Source: Gammaproteobacteria bacterium (GTDB lineage: Bacteria > Pseudomonadota > Gammaproteobacteria > Ga0077536). From it: a stretch of DNA of 64,000 bases. Within the stretch, counting starts at the first letter, position 1. Every line of letters begins with the position of its first letter. Positions 9,075 to 17,849 of this stretch are shown here, one piece after another. Where the stretch lies: NCBI GenBank assembly GCA_021773835.1, contig JAJFJQ010000015.1, forward strand, positions 95,252 through 159,251, given 5' to 3'. Made by a program: the position numbers and the translations under genes. The notes beneath the pieces are model-generated. The model worked only from the letters and a program-made list of their open reading frames with translations, ran no database searches and had not been told where the DNA came from.

Positions 9075-9983
9075 ATGGCTGCGCTACCCACCGTCAAACA
9101 ACTGTCTTATCTGATAGCACTCGCCGATGAGCTCAATTTCACGCGCGCCGCAGCATCTTGCTTCGTCACCCAGTCAACGCTGAGCGCCGGGTTAAAGGAG
9201 CTGGAGAAGGTGTTGAACACGCAGCTGTTGGAACGCGATAGACAAAACGTCTTGATGACCCCGACGGGGCTTGAGGTAAGCGAGCGCGCAAGAGCGATCG
9301 TTGCAGCGACTCAAGACCTGGTTGAAATAGCGAGCGCAAGATCGGAACCAATGACCGGGCAGCTCCGAGTTGGCATCATCCCCACTATCGCACCGTTTTT
9401 GTTACCGCAATGGATGCCGCAAATTCGACAACAATATCCCAAGCTGCAACTAATATTGCGTGAGGACACCACCGCCAATTTGCTTTTTCAACTCGAAGGT
9501 GGGCAGCTCGATTTCGCGCTGATCGCACTGCCCTACGACACAGGTAATTTCTTAGTTACGCCGTTGTTCGACGACAATTTGTGGATCGTTGGACGTAGGG
9601 ACGATCCGCAACTAAAGCCAAAAAGAATCAAGGTCTCACCGGCTCTATCCGATCAGCTATTGCTGCTGGAAGAAGGTCATTGTCTGCGGGACCATGCTTT
9701 GTATGCATGCGGTGCATCGAACCGTGGGTCGTCGTTGGGCGTGGCGGCCACAAGCCTACTAACGTTAGTGCAAATGGTCGAGTCCGGCATTGGTATCGGG
9801 CTGATTCCAGAAATGGCCGTGAAAAGCGGGTTAACTCAAGGCACGGAATTGCTTACGCGCTCGATCGTCGGACCCGCTCCAAAACGCACCATTGCGCTGG
9901 TCGCTCGCCGATCTAGCGCTCGATTAGCAGCCTTAGATGCGCTTGCGGAATTGATCCTGCAAATCGACGCCTCGGTAGCCTGA
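9075..9983 (+). CDS. oxyR: Peroxide-sensing LysR-type regulator OxyR
   Basis: A 302-residue LysR regulator: winged HTH at residues 1-60 (FTRAAASCFVTQSTLSAGLKELE), effector domain after residue 95. The redox segment EEGHCLRDHALYAC contains C203 and C212, nine residues apart like C199/C208 of E. coli OxyR, including the conserved GHCLRD. This pair forms the intramolecular disulfide that activates the protein. A ribosome site (AAAGG) precedes the ATG. Divergent from katA, its expected target. Confidence 0.95.
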   Translation: MAALPTVKQLSYLIALADELNFTRAAASCFVTQSTLSAGLKELEKVLNTQLLERDRQNVLMTPTGLEVSERARAIVAATQDLVEIASARSEPMTGQLRVGIIPTIAPFLLPQWMPQIRQQYPKLQLILREDTTANLLFQLEGGQLDFALIALPYDTGNFLVTPLFDDNLWIVGRRDDPQLKPKRIKVSPALSDQLLLLEEGHCLRDHALYACGASNRGSSLGVAATSLLTLVQMVESGIGIGLIPEMAVKSGLTQGTELLTRSIVGPAPKRTIALVARRSSARLAALDALAELILQIDASVA

Positions 9984-10014
9984 ATGCTGGCGGGTTGATA
10001 ACTTCACACTGCAA

Positions 10015-10395
10015 TCAAACACCATCGCTGCGTTCCGTGACATGGACCGCACCACGTTGGTCATGCTCGATAATTTCAAGCTCCCATTGAAACCCCGGTT
10101 GAAATTCCTGCAGCATAACCAGGTATCGACGCAACTCCGGCAAGTTGTTACCTAGCTTTTTCGAGACGATTCGTGCGTGCTCCCGAGCGCCTTCAAAATC
10201 GAATGGTATGAGCTGTTCCTCCGCAGGTATGCCGCCCAATAAACCTGAACCGGCGGCACCGAAGACACCCCACTGGACATCAGCGGCAAGATCCGCCAGC
10301 AGCTTCTTTATTTGGGACAGCACAATGACGGTCATTAACGAAAAGGCAGCAAGTACCGCCAGTAGCGCGAAGACCATCACGTTTTGGTCACTCAT
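10015..10395 (-). CDS. Unrecognised membrane-anchored protein
   Basis: A 126-residue protein with one N-terminal transmembrane helix (about residues 5-28, MVFALLAVLAAFSLMTVIVL) and a soluble tail containing EREHAR-like charged helices and a final beta-rich segment. The ATG chosen is preceded by GGAGG 7 bp ahead; the frame itself opens 13 codons earlier without a site. No family is recognised. It is convergent with oxyR and isolated from the next gene by 260 bp. Confidence 0.6.
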   Translation of the reverse strand: MSDQNVMVFALLAVLAAFSLMTVIVLSQIKKLLADLAADVQWGVFGAAGSGLLGGIPAEEQLIPFDFEGAREHARIVSKKLGNNLPELRRYLVMLQEFQPGFQWELEIIEHDQRGAVHVTERSDGV

Positions 10396-10652
10396 GGCAA
10401 ACCTCCGAGAACGCAGCGCGTTCCGATGAGTCAATCAGGCGGACGTACACTATCGATAGGACACACCGGATTGGACTGTGCCCGGCATTCTAATAATCAT
10501 CTATTTCCATGGGTATCCCGCAAATGCGGTATGCGGAAGAAAGATGAGCGAAAGGCCTATTCAATCGCTAAGCAAGCCCCCCTGATATGTGAATTGCACC
10601 CGTCGAACGGGCGCGTTACGCTGCCATGCCGAGCGGCAGATACCTAGGTCCT

Positions 10653-10674
10653 GTTTGGCCGAAGCGGCCTAAAC
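10653..10674. promoter_or_regulatory. Short inverted repeat ahead of the FAD oxidase gene
   Basis: GTTTGGCC and GGCCTAAAC flank a 5-nt centre, with one bulged base. It ends 20 bp before the start codon at 10695, so it could be an operator or a leader hairpin. No regulator is adjacent. Nothing else is visible in 10435-10694. Confidence 0.35.
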
Positions 10675-10694
10675 AATAAGCGGTAGAAGAGATC

Positions 10695-12218
10695 ATGTGC
10701 GCGAAAAAGACTGCAGCTCCCGCATCGAACGCCAGCTCAATCAACAGCAAAAGACGCGAGTTACTGCGCATCGCCGGCGGTGCTGCACTCGCGCCCCTGG
10801 CCGGTGGATTAAACGCGCTTTCGCCCACCATCATGGCTGCAGACCGCCCCCGGTCCCTCCTCGAAGTGTCCGGCACCGTGATTTCGACGGCGGACGAATC
10901 TTACGAAATCTCGCGACAAGCACTCAGCTGGCAAACGCGGAAATCAACTCATCGCCCGCACCTGATCGTCCAAGTCGAGTCGGTTGAAGATATTGTTGCC
11001 GCCGTAAAACATGCCCGCGCAAATGACTTGAAAGTTGCCATACGCACAGGCGGTCACAGTTGGGTCAACTCTAGTATCCGTAATGACAGTGTGTTGTTGG
11101 ATCTCGGAAAATTCCGCAGCATGTCGATAGATACCGATGCAAAAACTGCACGCGTCGGCCCCGCCGTTACCGCTAGCGATTTTTTACGAGAGCTGCGTGC
11201 GCACGATTTGGTATTCCCAGTGCCGCATTGCGGTACCGTGCCGCTCGGCGGTTTCCTCCTAGGCGGTGGTCTCGGCTGGAATTATCAAAGCTGGGGTGGC
11301 ATGGCTTGTTATTGCATTCGCGGGATAGAGCTTGTGACCGCCGACGGCCGTCACATCTATGCCGATGAAAAACAGAACCCAGACTACCTGTGGGCCGCGC
11401 GCGGCGGTGGACCAGGATTTTTCGGAGTCGTCACGCAGTTCCATTTGGATGTTTACCCTCTGCCGAAAATGGTCTCACTCAGTTCCTACTCGTGGCCATT
11501 AGAGCACGTCGAGTCAGTGGGCGACTGGATGAGCGAGAACTTCGAGATACTTCCCGACGCAGTCGAAATGCAAGGCGTTTTATTGACGAACCCAAACGCC
11601 TCCGCCGGACGATGTGACCCTAATGGAAAGACCTGCCAAGTTTATACTTATGGCTTCTACGACACGATGGAAGAATCGCGTGAGGCACTGTCGCCATTGA
11701 TAGACAGCGTACCCGCAGCGGCACATGTCACTAAAAATGAATTACAACCGTCATCTATTGAGGCGCTGCTAGCCGCAATTGATGCTACTTGGGTGCCGGC
11801 GCGATTCGAGGCCGACAATCTATGGTCGGACGAATCGTTGGGCAAAATTGGCTCGTTGCTCAAGGAGCATTTTTCTTGCGCACCGTCGCCGCTATCGGCC
11901 GTACTGTTCGAACCCGGGCGCAGAAACATGCACTTTCCCGACGCAGCGTTTTCAATGTGGGCTCGATCTATCGGGTTTCTATATGCAATCTGGAACGATC
12001 CAGCGGACGATCAAAAAAACTTTGATTGGGTCGCCAAAGGGATGGAATTGATCGAGCCAATCGGAAAAGGACATTTCATCAGCGAGACCAACTTGCTTGC
12101 CGGGCGAGCAACAGGTTCCTACTCGGCGGAAAACTGGGAACGCCTGCAAGCGCTGCGTGCGCGTCACGACCCGAGCGGACTGTTCCATTCGTATCTTGGA
12201 TCCGGCGATGTCGTGTGA
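10695..12218 (+). CDS. Tat-exported FAD-linked oxidase (BBE/PCMH-type)
   Basis: A 507-residue flavoprotein of the berberine-bridge-enzyme-like oxidase family. The N-terminus has a twin-arginine signal (KRRELLRIAGG followed by a hydrophobic stretch to about residue 45), so it is probably folded with FAD and exported. The PCMH FAD domain shows RTGGHSW, whose His is the covalent FAD attachment site in the family, and PHCGTVPLGGFLLGGG, whose Cys aligns with the second covalent link of bicovalent members. The C-terminal BBE segment is present near AENWERLQALRARHDPSGLFH. Substrates in the family are sugars, alcohols or alkaloids; the target here is unknown. It is monocistronic. Confidence 0.88.
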   Translation: MCAKKTAAPASNASSINSKRRELLRIAGGAALAPLAGGLNALSPTIMAADRPRSLLEVSGTVISTADESYEISRQALSWQTRKSTHRPHLIVQVESVEDIVAAVKHARANDLKVAIRTGGHSWVNSSIRNDSVLLDLGKFRSMSIDTDAKTARVGPAVTASDFLRELRAHDLVFPVPHCGTVPLGGFLLGGGLGWNYQSWGGMACYCIRGIELVTADGRHIYADEKQNPDYLWAARGGGPGFFGVVTQFHLDVYPLPKMVSLSSYSWPLEHVESVGDWMSENFEILPDAVEMQGVLLTNPNASAGRCDPNGKTCQVYTYGFYDTMEESREALSPLIDSVPAAAHVTKNELQPSSIEALLAAIDATWVPARFEADNLWSDESLGKIGSLLKEHFSCAPSPLSAVLFEPGRRNMHFPDAAFSMWARSIGFLYAIWNDPADDQKNFDWVAKGMELIEPIGKGHFISETNLLAGRATGSYSAENWERLQALRARHDPSGLFHSYLGSGDVV

Positions 12219-12536
12219 TCAGCATTTGTGCTCAACGCCGCGCGGCGATACCCGGCCTTAGCACCAAGCGCAACGTTTGAGTTCTGGGAGCCGCCGCAAA
12301 GGTTCTTGCGGCATGGTCGATCTCGGCAATTCGCGCCACTAAATTTAATCAGTGCCGTTGACCACGCCAATCGTTCTGATGCCGTGCAATCGCCCTACTA
12401 ATTTGATTGACTTATCAGAACTGAACTTCTTTCGGCTGTGGGTTGTGGACCTAATCACATTGTAGGGTCGAAAATCTGCATCGCCACAGGAGCTGTCCTA
12501 GCCTGAGATCCCAAGCCACTCGATGGAAACGATCCC
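12219..12536. other. Intergenic stretch, nothing recognised
   Basis: 318 bp after the FAD oxidase gene. I see no gene, strong hairpin with T tract, or repeat belonging to the families seen elsewhere in the window. Confidence 0.5.
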
Positions 12537-12809
12537 ATGCGAATCACCCAAATAGTCCTGCTCACCTTGATCGTAGTTTCTAGTGGGTCTGCCGTAGCCC
12601 GCGATTCAATAGAAGATGCGACCGCTCGAGGAATTATGAGCCGTGACTCTGATAAATCGGCCAATGTCGCGGTAAGCACGCAAACCAACGACGGTCCCAA
12701 GTACCGAAGTAACCGCAAGACTCGGCCTTTGCGCGATTATTATCTCCCCAACTATCCACACCGAATCAGCGTTTGTACGGGTGGGCGAGGAGGAACCGGC
12801 CGCTGTTGA
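12537..12809 (+). CDS. Possible small secreted protein
   Basis: A 90-codon frame with a plausible signal peptide (MRITQIVLLTLIVVSSGSAVA, cleavage after AVA) followed by a polar, basic region ending in a glycine-rich CTGGRGGTGRC tail. A GGAA site lies about 9 bp ahead of the ATG. No family is recognised. Composition is unlike a membrane or regulatory protein; it may be a small periplasmic product or a chance frame. Confidence 0.35.
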   Translation: MRITQIVLLTLIVVSSGSAVARDSIEDATARGIMSRDSDKSANVAVSTQTNDGPKYRSNRKTRPLRDYYLPNYPHRISVCTGGRGGTGRC

Positions 12810-12873
12810 TAGCGACGTGGAGGAAAACTAGCCGTAAAAATATGCAGCTCTCGGCAATAGGGACTGCACCGAA

Positions 12874-13614
12874 TTAACTCGGAAATAAGTTATCGTCCTG
12901 AATGTTTTCCGGATCCGGAAATGCTTTTTTAGAATGAGACAAGCCCAAACTCAAATACATTTCGCACAGCTTGTAAGCAATGACACCTGGATTAAGCACC
13001 GGCACCGGCAAGCGCTCTTGTAAATACGCATGGGATTGATGCATCGTCGTAGACCCAAGCATCAGAACATCGGCCCCGTCTTCCTCGATGGCTTTTTTGC
13101 CTTCCGCCTCCAGTAGGCCAAAAACGATATCTTCTTTCCCTTCGAGCAGTTCTTGGACATCCGGTCGTGTATCGATATGACGGATGGACGCGAGGCGATG
13201 CTCGAGACCATATTCGCGTAGTGTCTTCATATACATCGGTGTCCACGGTGCCCACATACTCAAAATCGAGAACTTATGGCCAAGCGTGCACGCAATGTGA
13301 AATGAGGACTGCCCGGGCGCAATTACAGGAATATTCAGCCGTGCACGCAGTGCATATAATCCCGAATCACTGACCGTGTTTATACATACGGCATCAAAGC
13401 CTTCCTCCTCGGCCCGAACACCGGCCTCGATGACGATCGTCTCCATGACATAGAAGTCATAGTAGCTATTGGCAAGACTCATCAAGCGTTTGGATCCGAC
13501 AAACTCAACGTCAAATTCAGCGCCGATGTACTCTTGCGGAATTTGCGTCTCGATCAATTCTCGCGTGTGCTCCGACAGCGGTACGGGAAATATTACTTTG
13601 ATCCGTTTATTCAT
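12874..13614 (-). CDS. Asp/Glu/hydantoin racemase superfamily protein, second Cys replaced
   Basis: A 246-residue protein of the cofactor-independent racemase fold (hydantoin racemase HyuE, arylmalonate decarboxylase). The first catalytic-site segment FDAVCINTVSDSGLYALR has Cys at 77 and matches HyuE-like proteins. The second site, where HyuE has an LGCAGM-type motif, reads VLMLGSTTMHQ with Ser at 187. A single-Cys enzyme would be unlikely to racemise by the two-base mechanism and might decarboxylate or isomerise instead; this is inference. It is encoded on the same strand as the GST and XRE regulator genes, facing away from the RutA-like block. Confidence 0.78.
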   Translation of the reverse strand: MNKRIKVIFPVPLSEHTRELIETQIPQEYIGAEFDVEFVGSKRLMSLANSYYDFYVMETIVIEAGVRAEEEGFDAVCINTVSDSGLYALRARLNIPVIAPGQSSFHIACTLGHKFSILSMWAPWTPMYMKTLREYGLEHRLASIRHIDTRPDVQELLEGKEDIVFGLLEAEGKKAIEEDGADVLMLGSTTMHQSHAYLQERLPVPVLNPGVIAYKLCEMYLSLGLSHSKKAFPDPENIQDDNLFPS

Positions 13615-13672
13615 AGGGTTCTACTTCAATAATTGTCCAAGACGCTGGGGACCAGCTGGATTAACTCGGTGG

Positions 13673-14440
13673 CTATTCAGAAGCACTAACACGTATTCGT
13701 TTCTTGTCCGGGTCCGGCAGTAACGCGGACGCTTGCCAACTTTCTCGCTCGTATATTCGCTGCATGAACTTTCCAATGTTGGGATACCGCTCAAACAGAT
13801 CATCCACACCAATAAATGGAAACATGTCCAGCCTTGGCGCTAAGGTGATATCTGCGAGCGAAAAATCATCCCCTAACAACCATGGTCTGTTGTCTAATAG
13901 CTGATTCTCCATCCAGCTCATCCTTTCAAAAAGGATCTCGATGTACTCAGACAATCGTTGTTCATCCGCCGGTTCGGTCAATATACGTTGAGCAAATTTT
14001 GCGTAGGCTGCATTTTGAGTATTACTTACGATTTCGTTTACCAAGGCCGTTTCCGTCATATGAGTGCTTTGCAGACGTGTTTTACCGTATGTTTGGTAGA
14101 TCGCTTCACGGAACGGCTTGGCCCATTCCATTTCATACGCCATCCACATCCGCATTTCGACCTGCAATTCCTTCGACTTCGGAATCAAACTCGGCTCAGG
14201 AATAACGTGGTCTAAATACTCGCAGATCACATTTGCGTCAAAGACTACTTGCTCTCCATGGACTAAGGTGGGCACCAGACCCGCCGGATTTAACTTGAGA
14301 TACCATTCTTGTTTTTGCTCCATGAATCCAAGGTTGAGCCAACAAATTTCAAAGTCGTAGCTCTTTTCGAGCAACGTCATGCGCACACGTCGACCACAAG
14401 GGCTGTTGGCAGCATCGTAGAGAATAAGATCAGTCTGCAT
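13673..14440 (-). CDS. Glutathione S-transferase family protein
   Basis: A 255-residue two-domain protein. The thioredoxin-like N-terminal domain begins LILYDAANSPCGRRVRMTL, where Ser13/Cys14 are candidate glutathione-activating residues; NPAGLVPTLVHG supplies the cis-proline. The helical C-terminal domain has the typical LLGDDFSLADITLAP N-capping segment. Its start overlaps the end of the XRE regulator gene by 11 bp, so the two are translationally coupled. In a catabolic block it may isomerise, dehalogenate or cleave ethers with glutathione; the reaction cannot be read from sequence. Confidence 0.85.
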   Translation of the reverse strand: MQTDLILYDAANSPCGRRVRMTLLEKSYDFEICWLNLGFMEQKQEWYLKLNPAGLVPTLVHGEQVVFDANVICEYLDHVIPEPSLIPKSKELQVEMRMWMAYEMEWAKPFREAIYQTYGKTRLQSTHMTETALVNEIVSNTQNAAYAKFAQRILTEPADEQRLSEYIEILFERMSWMENQLLDNRPWLLGDDFSLADITLAPRLDMFPFIGVDDLFERYPNIGKFMQRIYERESWQASALLPDPDKKRIRVSASE

Positions 14441-15020
14441 CGTCGTCTTCTACCGGCGCCTTCATCCAGGTAACAGGATAGCAAGCGGTCACGTTGACCC
14501 GCTCCAAACGCCGCTCTCCAAAAAAGCTCTCGACAGCAATATCCCCTTCTCCCATATCTCGCAAAAATCCACAGAAGCCGACGTCACCTTCAAGTTTGAT
14601 AATCGACAGCGTGTTGAATCTTTTGGCATTGTTTAAGGAAAAAAACGCCAGCCATCCATTAATCTCTACGTTTCGGCCAACATCACGCAAGATCACGGCG
14701 CGTAGATCGTCATCCTGGGTAGAACTTGGGGTGGGAACGGTCTCCAGCTTTTCGTCCCAAGGGTAGACGATTAACTCGCCGTCCGACATGCGCGCTTCGC
14801 CAATCACCAGCGTTTGTTCAGTGCCCCTTGCAGCGGATTTTTCCAAATCTTTATGTAGGCGTGACAAGCGCTGTGAGATGTATTCGGGCAACTGTCGGCG
14901 ACCAGTCTCCCAATGCGAGACTGATGCGGGATTAGCCCCAAGTATTTCGCCTAGGGCCGCTTGGGTGATACCGAATTGTTCGCGAAATTCCCGCACCTGA
15001 TTTGGATCCGATTTACCCAT
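14430..15020 (-). CDS. XRE-family transcriptional regulator with C-terminal sensor-like domain
   Basis: A 196-residue protein. Residues 8-60 form a Cro/CI-type HTH (FREQFGITQAALGEILGANPASVSHWETGRRQLP), suited to binding direct or inverted repeats. The remaining 130 residues are a beta-rich domain of no family I recognise (LRAVILRDVGRNVEINGWLAF and later segments), perhaps ligand binding. It is divergent from the RutA-like operon and first in a minus-strand operon with the GST and perhaps the racemase-like gene, so control of both directions is likely. Confidence 0.82.
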   Translation of the reverse strand: MGKSDPNQVREFREQFGITQAALGEILGANPASVSHWETGRRQLPEYISQRLSRLHKDLEKSAARGTEQTLVIGEARMSDGELIVYPWDEKLETVPTPSSTQDDDLRAVILRDVGRNVEINGWLAFFSLNNAKRFNTLSIIKLEGDVGFCGFLRDMGEGDIAVESFFGERRLERVNVTACYPVTWMKAPVEDDDAD

Positions 15021-15045
15021 CTGATGACCTTTTGAGCGAGCGACG

Positions 15046-15099
15046 TTGACAATAGGGATTGCGTATATAGACTATACATTACTTTACAAAACTATACAT
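15046..15099. promoter_or_regulatory. Divergent control region with spaced direct repeats
   Basis: The 9-mer ACTATACAT occurs at 15071-15079 and again at 15091-15099, exactly 20 bp apart (about two helical turns). Read on the minus strand, each copy contains TATAGT, a good -10 sequence for the regulator operon. A consensus TTGACA lies at 15046-15051 on the plus strand. The repeats are the best candidates for the XRE operator. Confidence 0.55.
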
Positions 15100-15166
15100 C
15101 GATAGCATTCGCCACCTGCAACACTGGTTCCAGGTACACCGTAAATCATTCAGCGGCCAAAATATC

Positions 15167-16234
15167 ATGATGGAAATTGGAGTTTTTTTACCGATTGCGA
15201 AAGGCGGTTTCATTATTTCGAAAAACGTCCCACCGACCTGGCCTACTTGGGAGTTGAATCGTGATGTAACCCTTAAGTGTGAATCACTAGGGTTTGAGTT
15301 CGCCTTGTCCATGGTGAAATTTCGCGGATTTGGGGGTGAGACTGAGTACTGGGATCATGCGCTCGACTCGTTCACGCTAACGGCGTCGCTCGCACCTATA
15401 ACGTCCCGGATCAAATTATTCCCGTCCGTCACAAACCTATCGCTACACCCAGCGGTGGCGGCACGCATGGCGTCGACGATTGAAGCCGTATGTCCCGGCC
15501 GCTTTGGACTCAACATCGTGTCGGGTTGGTTTAAGGACGAGTTTGCGCAATTGGGCCTGTGGCCGGGCGACGAGCATTTCGAGAACCGTTATGACTACGC
15601 CGCCGAGTATGTCGCCGTATTAAAAGATCTTTGGGAAACGGGCGAATCAAATTTTAAAGGTCAATACTTTGAATTGAACGATGCTCAAATCAAACCACAG
15701 CCGACAACGCCGATCCCGTTGGTCTGTGCCGGACAATCGGCAAAGGGGATAAGCTTTACTGCCACCTGTGCAGATCGAAATTTTGTCATCGCCGGCGGCA
15801 ACACCAATGACGTTGAGGCCGACATCCGGTCGTTTAAAGCCATAACCGAGCAGTTACAATCGACTGCGCGTTCGCTAAACCGTGACGTGGGGACGATCGC
15901 ATTGTTTAACGTGATCGCGGCCGAGACAGACAGCGAAGCGAATGCGCGATTTGAGCACATTGTTGCCGGTGCGGATGAGACCGCCATTGCCAACCTGGGC
16001 GGCAGCGCCGAGCTAGATAGTTCCGAAGGAATGATTGATAGTTTAAAACGCAAGAAAATGTTCATGGGGCTACCAACATTGGTAGGCGGCTATCGCACCG
16101 TCGCAAGTTACTTAGACCGCATTTATGATGAAGCAAAAGTAGACGCCTGTATGATTGCTGTACCTGATTTCGAAAACGACATCGATACCTTTGGCGAACA
16201 CATTTTACCTAAACTTGAATCAAGGAAAGCCTGA
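15167..16234 (+). CDS. RutA-like FMN-dependent pyrimidine/heterocycle monooxygenase (LLM class)
   Basis: A 355-residue bacterial-luciferase-like TIM-barrel protein. Its sequence runs parallel to E. coli RutA, the monooxygenase that opens the uracil ring: compare the opening IGVFLPIAKGGFIIS, then FEFALSMVKFRGFGGETEYWDH, SGWFKDEFAQLGLWPGDEHF and the substrate/flavin loop VCAGQSAKG. The rest of a rut operon (rutB-G) is absent, so the substrate may be a different N-heterocycle or amide. An FMN reductase partner is needed and is not in view. It is first in a three-gene operon, divergent from the XRE regulator. Confidence 0.83.
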   Translation: MMEIGVFLPIAKGGFIISKNVPPTWPTWELNRDVTLKCESLGFEFALSMVKFRGFGGETEYWDHALDSFTLTASLAPITSRIKLFPSVTNLSLHPAVAARMASTIEAVCPGRFGLNIVSGWFKDEFAQLGLWPGDEHFENRYDYAAEYVAVLKDLWETGESNFKGQYFELNDAQIKPQPTTPIPLVCAGQSAKGISFTATCADRNFVIAGGNTNDVEADIRSFKAITEQLQSTARSLNRDVGTIALFNVIAAETDSEANARFEHIVAGADETAIANLGGSAELDSSEGMIDSLKRKKMFMGLPTLVGGYRTVASYLDRIYDEAKVDACMIAVPDFENDIDTFGEHILPKLESRKA

Positions 16235-16239
16235 TCACT

Positions 16240-16986
16240 ATGCCGGATTCACTAGGATTTCGTAAACTATTTGGGGTCGTCGCACCATCGACAAATACAT
16301 CAGTGCAACCCGAGTATGAAGCCATGACGCCCCACGGCGTCACCAACCACTTCTCGCGCGTTGTTATTCCCAATACCACCGTGACGGACGATGCGAGTTT
16401 TATGGCGATGTTGAACAATATCCGTTCTACAACGCAAGACGCGGTTGATGCCGTTATGACGTGTAATCCGGACCATATCGTATTGGGTATGTCGGCCGAG
16501 ACATTTTGGGACGGTAAAGACGGTAGCGATAAACTAAAACAACGGCTCGAACAACGAGCTGGGGTAGGCATTACGATGGGTTCAGAAGCTTGCCTTGCTG
16601 CACTTAAGGCCTATGGGAATATTAAGCGCATTGCCGTAGTCACGCCCTACATGCCAGTGGGGGACAACAATGTCCGGCAATTTTTTGGCGACTGCGGTTT
16701 TGAGATCACGGACTTAATCGGTCTCAAATGCTCTAGCCCTGTATCAATCGCCCACGTTTCAAAACAGGAGTTACGCGATACAATTATTGAACTCGATGGC
16801 CCTAATGTAGATGCTATCGTACAAGTTGGCACCAATTTAGCCATGGCCGCGCTTGCGGCGGTCGCCGAGTTTTGGCTCGACAAACCCGTTATTGCTATCA
16901 ATACCGCAACGTATTGGTACGCTTTACGACAAAATGGAATCGAAGACAAAGTGCACGGACTCGGAAAATTACTAGAAGAATATTGA
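16240..16986 (+). CDS. Maleate isomerase/arylmalonate decarboxylase-like protein lacking both catalytic Cys
   Basis: A 248-residue member of the Asp/Glu racemase superfamily closest to maleate cis-trans isomerases (APSTNTSVQPE at residues 15-25). True maleate isomerases use two cysteines; here the corresponding sites read GMSAETFW (Ser85) and VQVGTNLAM (Thr198). The INTATYWYALR ending is intact, so the protein is a coherent subfamily rather than a decayed gene. It follows the RutA-like gene by 5 bp. A role on a cis-dicarboxylate or ring-opening product is inferred from context. Confidence 0.72.
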   Translation: MPDSLGFRKLFGVVAPSTNTSVQPEYEAMTPHGVTNHFSRVVIPNTTVTDDASFMAMLNNIRSTTQDAVDAVMTCNPDHIVLGMSAETFWDGKDGSDKLKQRLEQRAGVGITMGSEACLAALKAYGNIKRIAVVTPYMPVGDNNVRQFFGDCGFEITDLIGLKCSSPVSIAHVSKQELRDTIIELDGPNVDAIVQVGTNLAMAALAAVAEFWLDKPVIAINTATYWYALRQNGIEDKVHGLGKLLEEY

Positions 16987-16999
16987 TGGGGGATAAAAC

Positions 17000-17845
17000 A
17001 TGACGGATCGAACACGAGTCGCGAGTTACGGCCCAACCGAAGAAGTACTAGTTGACCGGATCTCTGGTGACGATGGGATCTATGTCGTCACCCTAAATAG
17101 TCCAGAGACATTCAACACCATGACAGTCGACTTGATGAAGGCGATAGCGCACGCGTTCGATGCCATTAGCAAACGCGCCGATCCGGATCCGAACAACGAT
17201 GAAGTACGCGCCGTCGTTCTGCGCGGCGAAGGACGCGGTTTCGTGATCGGCTTAGACATCGGCAAGCTAGATGAGTACTTCGCCGGCGGCGTTTCCGGGA
17301 AGAACGATCCCTGGCGCGCGATCCGTGACTGCCCGTTCCCGGTCATCGGCGCCGTCAACGGTCCCGCTGTAACCGGCGGGTTCGAGATCGCGATGGCCTG
17401 TGATGTGCTCCTGGCTTCTCCACGTGCTGTGTTTATGGATAACCATGCCAAGTACGGCGTTCATCCAGGCCGTCAGCTGTCGCAAAGTTTGATCCATGTT
17501 TGCGGTGTCAAGAATGCGAAATTCGCCACGATGAGTTCTTTCCCAATCGAAGCGGATCTTGCGCATACCTGGGGGTTGGTGCAGCAGGTTTACCCAGACA
17601 ACGAAACACTCGACCGCGCAAGCATCGAAATCGCCCGTATGATGTCGCGAAACCATCCCATGATGGTCAAACGATATAAGAGTCTTATCGACCAAGGCGC
17701 TATGGGCACCTACGCAGAGGGCCTTGCGTTAGAAGAGGCATCCGACGGCACATTTTACGATGAACTCACGGATCTTAATGCGACGCTTGAGGACGGTGCC
17801 ACGAAATTTCAGGAATTGGTCTCGTGGGTCGCGGCGCGGGAATAA
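17000..17845 (+). CDS. Crotonase-superfamily protein (enoyl-CoA hydratase/isomerase-like)
   Basis: A 281-residue crotonase-fold protein. The two oxyanion-hole segments are recognisable (FVIGLDI and VNGPAVTGGFEIAMACD). The first hydratase glutamate is not seen: where enoyl-CoA hydratase has a PE pair, this protein reads FMDNHAKYGVHPG. It is therefore more likely an isomerase, hydrolase or lyase acting on a CoA ester than a classic hydratase. A GGGGGA ribosome site lies 14 bp after the previous gene, so it completes the RutA-like operon. Repeat copy A begins right after its stop codon. Confidence 0.8.
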   Translation: MTDRTRVASYGPTEEVLVDRISGDDGIYVVTLNSPETFNTMTVDLMKAIAHAFDAISKRADPDPNNDEVRAVVLRGEGRGFVIGLDIGKLDEYFAGGVSGKNDPWRAIRDCPFPVIGAVNGPAVTGGFEIAMACDVLLASPRAVFMDNHAKYGVHPGRQLSQSLIHVCGVKNAKFATMSSFPIEADLAHTWGLVQQVYPDNETLDRASIEIARMMSRNHPMMVKRYKSLIDQGAMGTYAEGLALEEASDGTFYDELTDLNATLEDGATKFQELVSWVAARE

Positions 17846-17849
17846 ATAA

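Noticed and set aside
15167..16234. Naming the LLM monooxygenase rutA outright
   Set aside because: The resemblance is strong but none of rutB-G is present and the neighbours differ, so the symbol is withheld.
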